Assembly: GCA_964495905.1 (NCBI GenBank)
Contig: CAZBWN010000072.1
Coordinates: forward strand, 1 to 15,961
Source: CAJBLF01 sp964495905
GTDB taxonomy: Bacteria > Patescibacteriota > Gracilibacteria > Absconditabacterales > Absconditicoccaceae
Direction: 5' to 3'
Length of the DNA: 15,961 bases
Part shown: in pieces, positions 1-7,889 of the stretch
Position numbering within the stretch: position 1 is the first letter of the stretch
Layout: each line of letters starts with the position of its first letter
Made by a program: the position numbers and the translations under genes
Notes under the pieces: model-generated
Told to the model about the DNA's origin: nothing
Databases searched by the model: none
Seen by the model: the letters and a program-made list of their open reading frames with translations, nothing else

Positions 1-100
1 GCGAGTTTTATAAAGAACTAGACCTCTTTGGTGACTTTCTGGGTCAATGCCAGAAAGTTACTCTCCGAAGGAAAAAAAAATATGTTTTTTAAGAAAAAAA
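1..100 (+). repeat. Structured dispersed repeat, copy A
   Basis: This stretch matches 7694-7800: both start with the block GCGAGTTTTRTAAAGAACTA and continue GACCT, and both share the loop GTCAATG and the block TCTCCGAAGGAAAAAAA. Bases 31-42 pair with 50-61 (12 bp, one G-T wobble) around the loop at 43-49. In copy B the stem sequence differs but still pairs, so the hairpin, not the primary sequence, seems to be conserved. A T-run/A-run hairpin follows near 85-100. The window starts exactly at the first conserved base, so the element may continue further left. Strand is arbitrary. Confidence 0.75.
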
Positions 101-382
101 TTATCAATCGTGATGTGGATTTGGATGCTTTATATAATCATATTCACCTATCCCAAACACATCAGTAATCTTCTTAGATTTTTGAAGCAACAAAAGTATA
201 TCACCCTGTATATCAGACTTAAGTATTTCCATATCCTCTCTAGTGCCATTAAATGATTTGTTTGATGCTAATGCTGCATCTATCTGAGACAACATACCAT
301 TACATGAATTAAGTTTCGTCCAAACTCACTCTCATTCAGCTTTTAACTCTGCTCTCTCTCAAGGATCCATATTTTTCAACAT
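101..382 (-). CDS. Hypothetical protein, 93 aa
   Basis: With UGA = Gly an ORF runs from ATG at 382 to TAA at 101-103. Four internal UGA codons are read through (two upstream of the MLSQIDAALAS segment, one near the N-terminus, and the last codon). The protein is hydrophilic and probably helical: a charged N-terminal half (ERAELKAEGE), a central helix-like stretch (residues about 30-70), and a His/Pro-rich C-terminus (HPNPHH). There is no signal peptide or membrane segment, and I recognise no family. It lies 32 nt downstream of the ABC-F gene on the same strand and could be the last gene of that operon; its stop abuts the structured repeat. No clear Shine-Dalgarno is present. An in-frame ATG four codons downstream (368-370) is an alternative start. 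Confidence 0.5.
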
Positions 383-414
383 TTCAAAATGATAATTTTA
401 TAAATCACAAGAAA

Positions 415-2181
415 CTACTCTCTTGCACTCAATTCAAACCACCTATACTCTTTCTGTTCAAGCTGACGAAGGATGATTCCAATCGCATCAGACAATGCCT
501 TGATATCATCATAAGCGACATCTTTCTGAGTGAAGATAGCATTGATCTCATCTCTCTCTTTTTCCAAGATATGGATATCTTTGGTAAGCTGATCCAATTC
601 ACGTTTTTCTGCATATGACAACTTTTTCTTATTAGGATCTTGTTCTGCTTCAGGAAGAGAATCAGTTTCTTCAACGTGCTGAATAGTAGCAGGAGCACCA
701 ACAGTTTTACTCGTAGTGGGTTTATTTTCCTTATTATCCCTGTATTCCGAATACGTTCACCAAAAATCTTTTACGGCACCTTCACCTTCAAAGATGAACA
801 AATGATCAGTGATTTTGTCCATAAAGAACCTATCATGGGAAATCACAATCAGACATCCCTTATATTCCATCAAGAAATCTTCCAAAACACCGATAGTGAC
901 GAGATCCAAATCATTTGTCGGTTCATCAAGAATCAAAAAATTAGGACGGTTTTGTAAGATAGTCAGCAGATGCAATCTCCTTTTTTCTCCACCGCTTAAA
1001 TTTTCTGCAAACACATGTTGTTGATTAGGTGGAAAAAGAAACTGTTCAAGCAAGTTACGATCATGGACGATATCTGTCACTCTTTTATCATCAGGAAAAT
1101 GGATTTCTTTTTGTTGATAATGCCCAAAAACAACGGTCTCCCCTGTTTGCACATGTCAGGAATCTATAGGTTCTTCACCGATCAGCATACGGACAAAGGT
1201 GGACTTACCGACACCATTTTTTCCTATGATACCGATACGTTCGTTATGTCTGAATTCATGAGAAAAGTCAGCCAAAAGTTTTTTGTCTCAGAATGATTTC
1301 TTGATATGTTTGAGTTTGAGGATTTTTCCACCTAATACTCTTTGTGTAACCGATAAGGTAAGCTTTGCTTGTTCATTGAAAACAACATCCTTGAGCGTAT
1401 CATACTGATCATTGATGATATCAAATCTCGACTGTCTAGAATTAGATTTCGTCTGTCTTCCGCTTGGTGATTTCTTGATCCAGCTCAACTCTTTCCTATA
1501 TAACTGTTTAAGTTTGTGGACCTCTATCCTTTCATTCTCTTCACGGATTGCTTTCTGTTCCAAATAATAGGAATAATTTCCAGGAAAGACAATAATTTTC
1601 CCTCTATTAAGCTCAAATATATGCGTACATACCCTTTCAAGGAAATATCTATCATGCGTCACCATAAGCAAGGTGATACGGTGATTTTTGAGATATCGTT
1701 CAAGCCATTCTATCATATCCAGATCTAAATGATTGGTCGGTTCATCAAGAATAAGCATTTCTGGATTACCCATCAAGACGCTCGTCAAAGCCACACGTTT
1801 TTTTTCTCAACCCGAAAGAGATCAGATAAGCTGATCAAGATACGGCTTGATACGAAGCTTATTGATAGCGATATTGAGTTCTATTTCTCTCTCCCGATAT
1901 TGCATAGTATCAAAATCAAACAGAAATTGGCGTACAGTCAGAGCATCATCCAAACGAGTATCCTGTGAAAGATAGCCGATACTGATACCCTCTCTCCATT
2001 CAATAGCACCATCACTCAAGTCCACGTGTTTCATAATCACTTTGAGCAAGGTAGATTTCCCCGCACCATTTTTGGCTACCAAAGCGATTTTTTGTCATTT
2101 AGAAATAGTGAAGTCTACATGATCAACAAGGACTTTTGAAGTATATGATTTGGCAAGATTAGTGACTTTGAGATACAACAA
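415..2181 (-). CDS. ABC-F family ATPase (Uup/EttA-like), 588 aa
   Basis: Cytoplasmic tandem-ATPase protein of the ABC-F family, whose members bind ribosomes and modulate translation. Domain 1: Walker A AKNGAGKS (residues about 36-43; Ala replaces the usual first Gly), LSGGE signature (122-126), Walker B LILDEPTNHLD (D146, E147) and a VTHD switch His. A charged linker (about 200-280) precedes domain 2: GKNGVGKST (320-328), LSGGE (395-399), LILDEPTNDLD (D419) and VISHD. From about residue 520 a Lys/Glu-rich helical tail resembles the Uup C-terminal coiled coil. Both glycines in the first LSGGE region context depend on code 25: UGA lies in SLSGGE and just before it. The start is inferred as TTG at 2179-2181, giving MLYLKVTNLAKSY, because no in-frame ATG exists upstream; the stop is TAG. 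It lies 59 nt downstream of engB, same strand. There are no transmembrane segments, so it is not a transporter. Confidence 0.93.
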
Positions 2182-2240
2182 AATTAATGAATAATAAATA
2201 ATTAAAAATGAATAATGTCGGATTTTTTTATTTTATCATT

Positions 2241-2834
2241 TTATCAATTTATCAATTCTTCTATATAGTCCAACAGTTTTTCCTTCCCTCTCTTAGTAAC
2301 ATTAGAAATAGGAAATATCTTTGGCATATGAGTGACGATTTTAGCGAGTTCTTCTTTGAATAAACGAGTATGGAGACTAAACTCTTTTTGTGTAGCTTTA
2401 TCTATCTTGGTCATCACGATATCAAAAGGGATATTTTTCTGATCCAGACTATGAATGAAATCGAGATCGATGCTTTGAGGGAGAATATTACCATCAATAA
2501 GGACGAAGACTTTTTTCAAATTTTCTCTTCCGATAAAATAATCATGGGTAATGCCCAACCGATGCATCCTATTCTTTTGTCCTATCTGAGCATATCCATA
2601 TCCAGGCAAGTCGACAAGATACCATTCATCATTCATCAAAAAATAGCCTATCAGCTTGGTTTTACCAGGAGTGACAGAAACTTTGGAAAGCTTGCTATGG
2701 TTGGCGATAGTATTGATAAGCGATGATTTACCGACATTCGATCTTCCGATCATGGCAAATTCAGGGAGATTTGTCTCTGGGCATTCCTCTAGTTTGGATG
2801 CGCTCTTTACAAAAACAGCACTACGTATAAGCAT
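2241..2834 (-). CDS. engB: Ribosome biogenesis GTP-binding protein EngB (YihA/YsxC), 197 aa
   Basis: TRAFAC-class GTPase needed for assembly of the large ribosomal subunit. The length (197 aa) fits the family (about 195-210). G1 is GRSNVGKSS (about residues 30-38), a Thr in SVTPGKT supplies the G2 switch region, G3 is DLPGYGYA, G4 is TKID and G5 is SNV. The start is ATG at 2832-2834, giving MLIRSAVFVKSASKLEECP, as in typical EngB N-termini. Under code 25 the C-terminal TGA (2244-2246) is Gly and the true stop is TAA at 2241-2243, adding one residue. No other UGA occurs in the gene. It sits between a small membrane protein gene (25 nt upstream) and the ABC-F gene (59 nt downstream), all on the minus strand, a plausible ribosome-related operon. 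Confidence 0.97.
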
Positions 2835-2859
2835 ATAATCTCAAAAAGAATAAAATCGT

Positions 2860-3192
2860 TTAATTATTTTTTTTTCTGAATTTTTGTACTCATTGTAACC
2901 ACTTGGTATAAAACCATTTAAGCCTAGTCTTATTTACTATATAATAGAATTTAGATTTAACTTTATCAATGGGAAACAACACCACCAATCAGAGTATCAA
3001 AATAAAATTTCCAAAAGGTAATGGCGGAAATATCAAGGTAGCGACGGTAAATCGAATGAGACATACGATAAAGATCAAGATTCTGAACGTTACATGTATT
3101 TTTAATATGCTTTTATAAATTTTATGCTTTCTTACAGCCGTAAATAAGAAATCAACCATCGTCTTAAACCTTTTTTTAGCTATATTTTTCAT
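2860..3192 (-). CDS. Small membrane protein, 110 aa, unknown function
   Basis: With UGA = Gly an ORF runs from ATG at 3190-3192 to TAA at 2860-2862, reading through two UGA codons. The N-terminal 45 residues are basic (MKNIAKKRFK...). Two hydrophobic helices follow (FRILIFIVCLIRFTVATLIF and FGNFILILGLVVLF), joined by a PPLPFG turn, then a basic tail rich in Lys, Trp and Tyr. The helix-PPLPFG-helix-basic-tail layout resembles small two-helix membrane proteins of the PGPGW type, but I cannot assign it. It ends 25 nt before engB on the same strand. A TTG six codons upstream (3208-3210) is an alternative start. A 49-aa ORF on the opposite strand (2969-3118) competes for the same DNA; the membrane-protein reading is favoured because it gives a coherent topology. 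Confidence 0.5.
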
Positions 3193-3376
3193 AATCGTAT
3201 TGTCTATCAATTAAATATGCATTACAAAAACAATAAGACTACAGAATAGTAAAGAAATAGCCAAAAAATGATAGGCAAAATACATATTTTCAGAATTTTT
3301 CTTGAATTTTGCTGGCACTTTCTTATATTCGACTTTCATCTTAATACTTACTACTTTATACTTTATACTAATTCTT
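3193..3376. promoter_or_regulatory. Divergent intergenic region
   Basis: AT-rich gap between the minus-strand engB operon and the plus-strand ABC-F gene, so it should hold promoters for both. On the plus strand two TATACT hexamers occur (about 3357 and 3364) shortly before the ATG at 3377, and no Shine-Dalgarno is visible. No matching -35 box is convincing. An overlapping reading frame from a TTG at 3302 would add a hydrophobic N-terminus to the ABC-F protein, which is not expected for this family. Confidence 0.35.
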
Positions 3377-4945
3377 ATGGCTGGCAATCAAAACCCAATA
3401 ATACTTCGTTTCGACAGTGTATCATTTGCATATAATGACGGAAGACACCCTATCCTCGTAGAGAGTGATTTTTCCATTCGTGAAAATACCAAGATTACCA
3501 TCATGGGACAAAACGGAGCAGGGAAAACGACGATATTCAAGATGATCACAGGAGAACTCAAACCACAAGAAGGGAAAATAAATATCGTCAACGGCAAAAC
3601 TATCGCTGTTTCTAGACAAGTAATGCTCAAAGAGCATTTGCATCTCAGCATCAAAGAATTTTTTGAAACAGCATTTACAGAAAAAGATTATCAACTCGAC
3701 AAGAAAATAACTGAAATTCTCAAAGTGGTTAATTTCAATGCACCACTCAACAAACCCATCAAAGATTTTTCTGGAGGACAACAAGCGAGATTATTGCTAG
3801 CCTATGCTTTGATACAACATCCCGATATTCTCCTTCTTGATGAACCGACCAACAATCTGGATGGAAATGGGATCAATGACCTGATCATGTTTTTATTATC
3901 ATATGATAAGACCGTGGTAGTTATCAGTCATGATGCAGATTTCTTGAATCTCTTTACGGACTGAGTCTTGTACTTGAATAAAGACCGTCATCAAGTGGAA
4001 CAATATTGGTGAGATTATTACGACGTAGTAGAACAGATTGCAGCACAGATAGAAAAAGACCAGATGCAGAATGCAAGAGCCGAAAAGAAAATAATCGATG
4101 CAAAAGAAAAAATAAATTTCTTCGCCAATAAAGGAGGAAAGATGCGTAAATTAGCAAGCAAAATGAGAGACGAAGTAGCAGATGCCGAAGAAAATAAAGT
4201 AGAAGTAAGAAAAGATGATAAGACTATTACCGTTTTTTCTATTCCATTTGAAAATTATGTAGGACCGATAGTGACTATAAATAAGATATGATTGATGAAT
4301 GCAGAGCATGAAATAGAAATACACAAATATCCTCTCACCATAAAAAAATGAGAAAGATATATATTTGTGGGACCAAATGGAATCGGTAAATCCACACTAC
4401 TCAAAAGACTTATGATGATCCATGAACACAAAGCAGAAATCATGAAAGAGTACAATGCGATAATAGAAGATAAAACAAAAGATATTATGATTAAAGAACC
4501 AGATACAACGCACCCAGAAGAAGATATAGCAATGATTCACAACAAAGTGAAAGTATGATATTATAGTCAGGATTTTGATACATTAGATATGAGTATGAAT
4601 GTACGAGATGCATTGGAAGCTATAGCAGCCGAAGGAACAAGCGACCAAGATATATTTCGTGTAGCAGCCCAATTTCTACTCACAAAAGAGGTATTGAGAA
4701 ATACCATTGGATCTCTTTCTGAATGACAGAAATGACTCCTCTGCTATGCAAGATTCGTACTTCAGAAACCACATCTCCTTATCCTTGATGAACCGACAAA
4801 TCATATAAATTTCCGTCACCTTCCTGTTATCGCTCAATCACTCAATAAATATGAATGAGCTATGCTTATGGTTAGTCATGATAAATGATTTACCGACCAA
4901 CTAGAAAATCTTCACGCAATCGATTTAGGAAAACTACTTAAATAA
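3377..4945 (+). CDS. Second ABC-F family ATPase, 522 aa
   Basis: Cytoplasmic protein with two ABC ATPase domains and no membrane segments, so a ribosome-associated ABC-F protein rather than a transporter. Domain 1: Walker A GQNGAGKT (residues 44-51), FSGGQ signature (131-135), Walker B LLLDEPTNNLD (D155) and ISHD. The linker (about 215-290) is rich in Lys and Glu. Domain 2: GPNGIGKS (332-339), signature LSEGQ (447-451, Glu for the first Gly), Walker B LILDEPTNHIN (D471) and VSHDKG. About seven UGA codons must be read as Gly, including the one in LSEGQ. The start was chosen at ATG 3377 (MAGNQNPIILRFDSVSFAY) because the upstream TTG extension is hydrophobic and unlike the family. TAA stop, followed by a hairpin terminator. 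It is only moderately similar to the other ABC-F protein in the window and may belong to a different subfamily. Confidence 0.92.
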
Positions 4946-4954
4946 ATATAGTAT

Positions 4955-4990
4955 AAAAAAAACTCTATAATTTCTTACAGGGTTTTTTTT
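4955..4990 (+). terminator. Rho-independent-type hairpin after the ABC-F gene
   Basis: Bases 4955-4966 (eight A then ACTCT-type end) pair with 4979-4990 (AGGG then eight T), 12 bp with one T-G wobble and a 12-nt loop. The A-run/T-run arms make it usable in both directions, which fits its position between convergent genes. Confidence 0.7.
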
Positions 4991-5003
4991 GTTACTTGTT
5001 TTG

Positions 5004-5068
5004 TCCTCCTTTTTTTCAAAGGAAGGAGAGCCTGTCCCGCAAGGCGGGATATCCTTTAGGATGGAGGA
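5004..5068. repeat. GC-rich multi-hairpin element in a convergent gap
   Basis: Outer arms TCCTCC (5004-5009) and GGAGGA (5063-5068) can pair and enclose three small hairpins: CCTTT/AAAGG near 5008-5022, TCCCGC-aag-GCGGGA (5035-5049), and ATCC-ttta-GGAT (5051-5062). The element is much more GC-rich than its surroundings. A related but degraded sequence (TTTTGTCCTCCTTTT, then CTTGTCCC and GCGGG) occurs at 15856-15910, also just after a gene end, so it appears to be a repeat placed downstream of genes. Confidence 0.55.
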
Positions 5069-5075
5069 TTTAAAA

Positions 5076-5402
5076 CTAACTCGCCCTTGTCCTAGTATTG
5101 ATTTTTGTCTGCACAGTTTGTTGCGGAGCTTGTTGCTGTGCAGCTTGTTGTTGTATAGCTTGTTGTTGTGCTTGGAGAAGTGCTGCAGCTTGTGCTTGCT
5201 GTTGCGTAAGTATTTGTTGTTGTGCTTGTTGAGCCTCTAATTGTTGTTGTGCTAATTGAGCAGCAGCTTGTTTCTGCTGTAAAGCAGTGCATTCATAGAT
5301 TCTCACTCAAGTACAAACATTATTTGAAGAAACAAAAGACATGGTAAATATGAATACCCAAGTTATTATAGCAATGCTCAAAACGATTCCAATCTTTTTC
5401 AT
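5076..5402 (-). CDS. Membrane-anchored Gln/Ala-rich protein, 108 aa
   Basis: The ORF runs from ATG at 5400-5402 to TAG at 5076-5078, with one UGA read as Gly (VCTGVRIYEC). Residues 1-25 form a classic Lys-plus-hydrophobic signal or anchor (MKKIGIVLSIAIITWVFIFT). A short linker with two Cys residues (VCTGVRIYEC) follows, and then about 65 residues that are almost entirely Gln, Ala and Leu (AQQQLEAQQAQQQ-type), probably a long helix or coiled coil. The tail is basic (TKINTRTRAS). It begins 17 nt after the flavoprotein gene on the same strand, so it is probably the third gene of the redox operon. The function is unknown: an extracytoplasmic spacer or partner of the flavocytochrome is a guess. 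The CAA/CAG-rich repeats could also expand and contract. Confidence 0.75.
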
Positions 5403-5419
5403 TTTTTATACAACAGCGA

Positions 5420-7066
5420 TTAAAATATTTCTACATATACATTTTTATATCATTTGGATTTTAGATTTTTCATCTGTTCTATTACCATATCAGAATGTCA
5501 ACATACGTAGAATTCTGTATTGAGAGGGAAATCATAACCCGTAATATCTATTCTTCCATAATGATATCATTTGACGTTTTCTTGTGATAAGAATAACTCA
5601 AGTTGCAGATTCTTGCATGCACGCAATTGCTTCATATAGAAGAGATCTTCTTGAGTAGAAGCTCAAAAAAACAAGATATTATCAGTAGAAGAAGCGTTAG
5701 AGATTATCATATTATATATAGGCGATAACCCAGTTCATGTAGCGATAAATACCTTAGGATTAGAAGTGTTCTTCAAAACGAATTCTCAATGCACGCTTTT
5801 GATTTTGAGGGTATCTCATATTTTTATTTTTTTCAAAGCCCTTCATCATCTCCCCGTATCTTTTAGTTTGATTCATAATTTTACCGTATTTCAGACATTT
5901 TCCACTACAGAATATGCTCTTGTAAATTCACCATCAAAATCCCTCAAACAAAGCAATATATATTGTCATGGCAAAACAGTAAGAGTTGAGTTCACTTTTA
6001 ATGTCAATTCCAATATATCTTTTGTAAGCATAACATAAGCCATTACTGTTGAGATATATCATTCAAATATTGCATGCTGTACCTCATAATAAGGTTCAAA
6101 ATCCAATTTACTCACGCCGCAGATAGGACATACCCGTGAATCTGGAATATTTTCAAATCTTGTTCAAGGCGCTATTCATCCATCAGGATCTCCAAGAGCT
6201 TGATCATAGATATACCCACAAGGAATACAGATATACTTGGTAGTAGGTCAACTTTGTGAATTATCTTTTTTTGCAAGGTACGACAATGTCCTTATACTGA
6301 CAAGTCATATGATAAGCAGTATATAAAAAGAATCAAATCTGGATGAAAATGCTATATGGATACAGGTAATCAAGAAAGCAGGATAGACAAGAGATTGTAC
6401 TCTTTTCCATAACGCTCATCAAAGAAATCTGATAGAGAAGGTATTGGAAGTGACTCAAAGGAATACCATCAATATTCATGCAACAACTCAAGTTAAAGCA
6501 TCACGTCTAAGAACAAAATTTTGTCGCACATAATCCCGATATCAGATAACGGGAGTATGTTTTATGGCAAAGAGATATTCCATAGAAAAATATTCAAGCC
6601 CATGCTTCAAGAAAAAGATAAAACTCAAAATTCATATGACCTTTCTGATCACAATCAAGATATCTGATATTTTTTTATTTTTTATGAAAGTCAGAAGAGG
6701 TGATATACTCAATGAAAGTACAAGATAGACAAAAGCGACTTTTCCATATGATCTGAGATAAAGACCAGTGCCTCACAAACTTCATAAGATAAAATAATGC
6801 ACCAGCCATGCCGCCGGCAAGACGAGGATACACGTATAAAATATGAATTGGATAGTGGAGAACCACTCGTGTTTTATAACAAGGATCTTAAATTTAAAAC
6901 GTTTGAATATAAGCAATCATATAAGTGATACCAAAAGATATATTCAATATATCAAAGTATAGGTCTCAAAAAAATTATTCTGAAAAATATGCTCAGTATT
7001 TACAAAAGTGATAACGAAGAGCAAAGGAAGCATAGCAAATGCAAGAAACATTTCTATAAGAGCCAT
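5420..7066 (-). CDS. Ferric-reductase/MsrQ-like membrane domain fused to rubredoxin and FAD/NAD(P) reductase, 548 aa
   Basis: One uninterrupted ORF under code 25 (ATG 7064-7066 to TAA 5420-5422), with about 28 UGA codons read as Gly. Residues 1-265 are a multi-helix membrane domain like MsrQ/YedZ or ferric reductase; recognisable parts are RKVIGILSFIFFLKHGLEY, TSNTFSIRFLG and LWKRVQSLVYP. Candidate haem-ligand His are H155 and H237; the His usually found before LVY is Gln (Q224). Residues 275-330 are a textbook rubredoxin: CIPCGYIYD (C280, C283) and CPICG (C313, C316). Residues 335-548 resemble the FNR superfamily: RAYS (383-386) for FAD, GTGLSP (444-449) for the nicotinamide-binding domain, and VCGHSDMV near C522. 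Likely path: NAD(P)H to FAD, rubredoxin iron and then haem, or the reverse; the direction is inference. It lies 28 nt after a lipoprotein gene and 17 nt before a Q-rich membrane protein gene. Confidence 0.9.
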
Positions 7067-7094
7067 AAAATATGATTTTTAATAGAATAAACGA

Positions 7095-7406
7095 TTAATC
7101 ACTTTCTGATTCAGAATCATCCTCTGATTCAGAAGTATTGTCTCACACAAAAGAAGAAGGATCCGATTGAACGGTTTGATTTGATATTTGAGATGAAACA
7201 GTACCAGTAGAAAATGATTGAGATCAAACAACAGGAGTAGAACGCGACTGCAGCATCTGATCCAATGCCTGAGATCAGACATCTTGAATAATATTTATAT
7301 CATCACCATCATTTTGTTGATTACTTTCAAAAGATTCATCTAACCCGCACCCACTCAAAAGGAATGAGAAAGAAACGAGAAGCAAAAGGAGCAATGGAGA
7401 CTTCAT
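7095..7406 (-). CDS. Small Ser/Asp-rich lipoprotein, 103 aa
   Basis: The ORF runs from ATG at 7404-7406 to TAA at 7095-7097, with three UGA codons read as Gly. It starts with a lipoprotein signal peptide: MKSPLLLLLLVSFSF followed by the lipobox LSGC (residues 17-20), so Cys20 is the predicted lipidated residue. The mature part (about 84 aa) is low complexity, Ser/Gln/Thr-rich, and ends in an acidic Ser/Asp/Glu repeat (SESEDDSESESD). No enzymatic motif is visible and there is no obvious ApbE flavinylation motif. It is the first gene of a three-gene minus-strand set with the flavocytochrome-rubredoxin fusion and the Q-rich protein. It could be a cell-surface partner or spacer, but nothing in the sequence proves a redox role. 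Confidence 0.8.
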
Positions 7407-7500
7407 GCTATATAAAAAAAGAACTAAATACTACTACGCTTTATATCCAAACTCATATTTTTTACAAGCACTTTAACAAATATTTATTTTAAAATAAACA
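7407..7500 (-). promoter_or_regulatory. Probable promoter of the redox operon
   Basis: On the minus strand a TTGTAA hexamer is followed after about 16 nt by TATAAA, roughly 40 nt before the lipoprotein ATG, and a second TATATAG sequence sits directly before the ATG. The region is very AT-rich, so chance matches are likely. Confidence 0.3.
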
Positions 7501-7520
7501 AATAGAAAAGTAAAGGAGAA

Positions 7521-7550
7521 AATAGAAATAGTAAAAATAGAAATAGTAAA
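7521..7550. repeat. Short 15-bp tandem repeat, two copies
   Basis: AATAGAAATAGTAAA occurs twice in tandem (7521-7535 and 7536-7550), inside a purine-rich tract (about 7500-7580) with further degenerate ATAGTAAA motifs. No coding sense is apparent. Confidence 0.6.
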
Positions 7551-7589
7551 AATAAAAAAGAAAAATAGTAAAGTGAAAGGGAATCGTAA

Positions 7590-7694
7590 ATGAAGAAGCA
7601 GTCAATGCTCTTTGGTTCTTTGCAAGTTGTCTGATGCTGGACGGGGTACTCCGAAGAGGGTATACATTTTCAAAAAGCAAACTGAATAGTGTAG
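7590..7694 (+). other. Possible 34-aa small ORF or upstream part of the structured repeat
   Basis: With UGA = Gly an ORF runs from ATG at 7590 to TAG at 7692-7694. Its product starts MKKQSMLFGSLQVVG and contains CWTGYSEEG. A purine-rich AAAGGGA lies about 7 nt upstream, one of the few Shine-Dalgarno-like sequences here. It runs directly into repeat copy B and shares short blocks with it (GTCAATGC at 7602, CTCCGAAG near 7650), so it may instead be a non-coding part of the element. I recognise no family. Confidence 0.25.
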
Positions 7695-7830
7695 CGAGTT
7701 TTGTAAAGAACTAGACCTTTTGCATACTTTTGGGTCAATGCCAAAAGTATGTCTCCGAAGGAAAAAAAGTATGTCCAGCGAAGCATTTTTTAGAAAAAAT
7801 ATGCGAAGCAAAAAAATATTTTTTAGTATT
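7694..7830 (+). repeat. Structured dispersed repeat, copy B
   Basis: Second copy of the element at 1-100. Bases 7723-7733 pair perfectly with 7741-7751 (11 bp) around loop GTCAATG (7734-7740). The flanks GCGAGTTTTGTAAAGAACTA and TCTCCGAAGGAAAAAAA match copy A nearly base for base, while the stem arms differ yet remain complementary. Downstream, GCATTTTTTAGAAAAAATATGC (about 7782-7804) forms a second hairpin flanked by direct GCGAAGC motifs. In the flanks, AGTT/AACT can form a short stem and GACC could pair with loop-side GGTC as a pseudoknot. The strand is assumed. It lies about 60 nt before apbE. Confidence 0.75.
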
Positions 7831-7889
7831 TACTTCACTAGAAGATTTTTTATATTTGAGATATAGATTTTATGTAAACAATATAACAA

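Noticed and set aside
415..760. Apparent frameshift or separate gene at the C-terminus of the first ABC-F protein
   Set aside because: Reading TGA as Gly after KDFW keeps a single frame through to the coiled-coil tail; no frameshift is needed.
2969..3118. 49-aa plus-strand ORF starting MGNNTTNQSIKIKF
   Set aside because: Not annotated as a gene because the overlapping minus-strand frame gives a coherent membrane protein adjoining engB; kept only as a finding.
3302..3376. Upstream TTG extension of the second ABC-F protein (hydrophobic N-terminus)
   Set aside because: ABC-F proteins are cytoplasmic and lack a signal or anchor; ATG at 3377 gives the expected N-terminus.
5341..6038. Plus-strand ORFs within 5341-6038
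   Set aside because: They are shadows of the minus-strand flavoprotein and Q-rich protein, which have recognisable domains.
7500..7580. Possible CRISPR-like direct repeats
   Set aside because: Only two 15-bp AT-rich units in tandem, without spacers or cas genes.
7489..7811. Minus-strand ORFs containing PLRSTPSSIRQLAKNQ and GVPRPASDNLQRTKEH
   Set aside because: They overlap each other in different frames, end in low-complexity Tyr/Phe runs from the A-rich tract, and span the structured repeat, so they look spurious.
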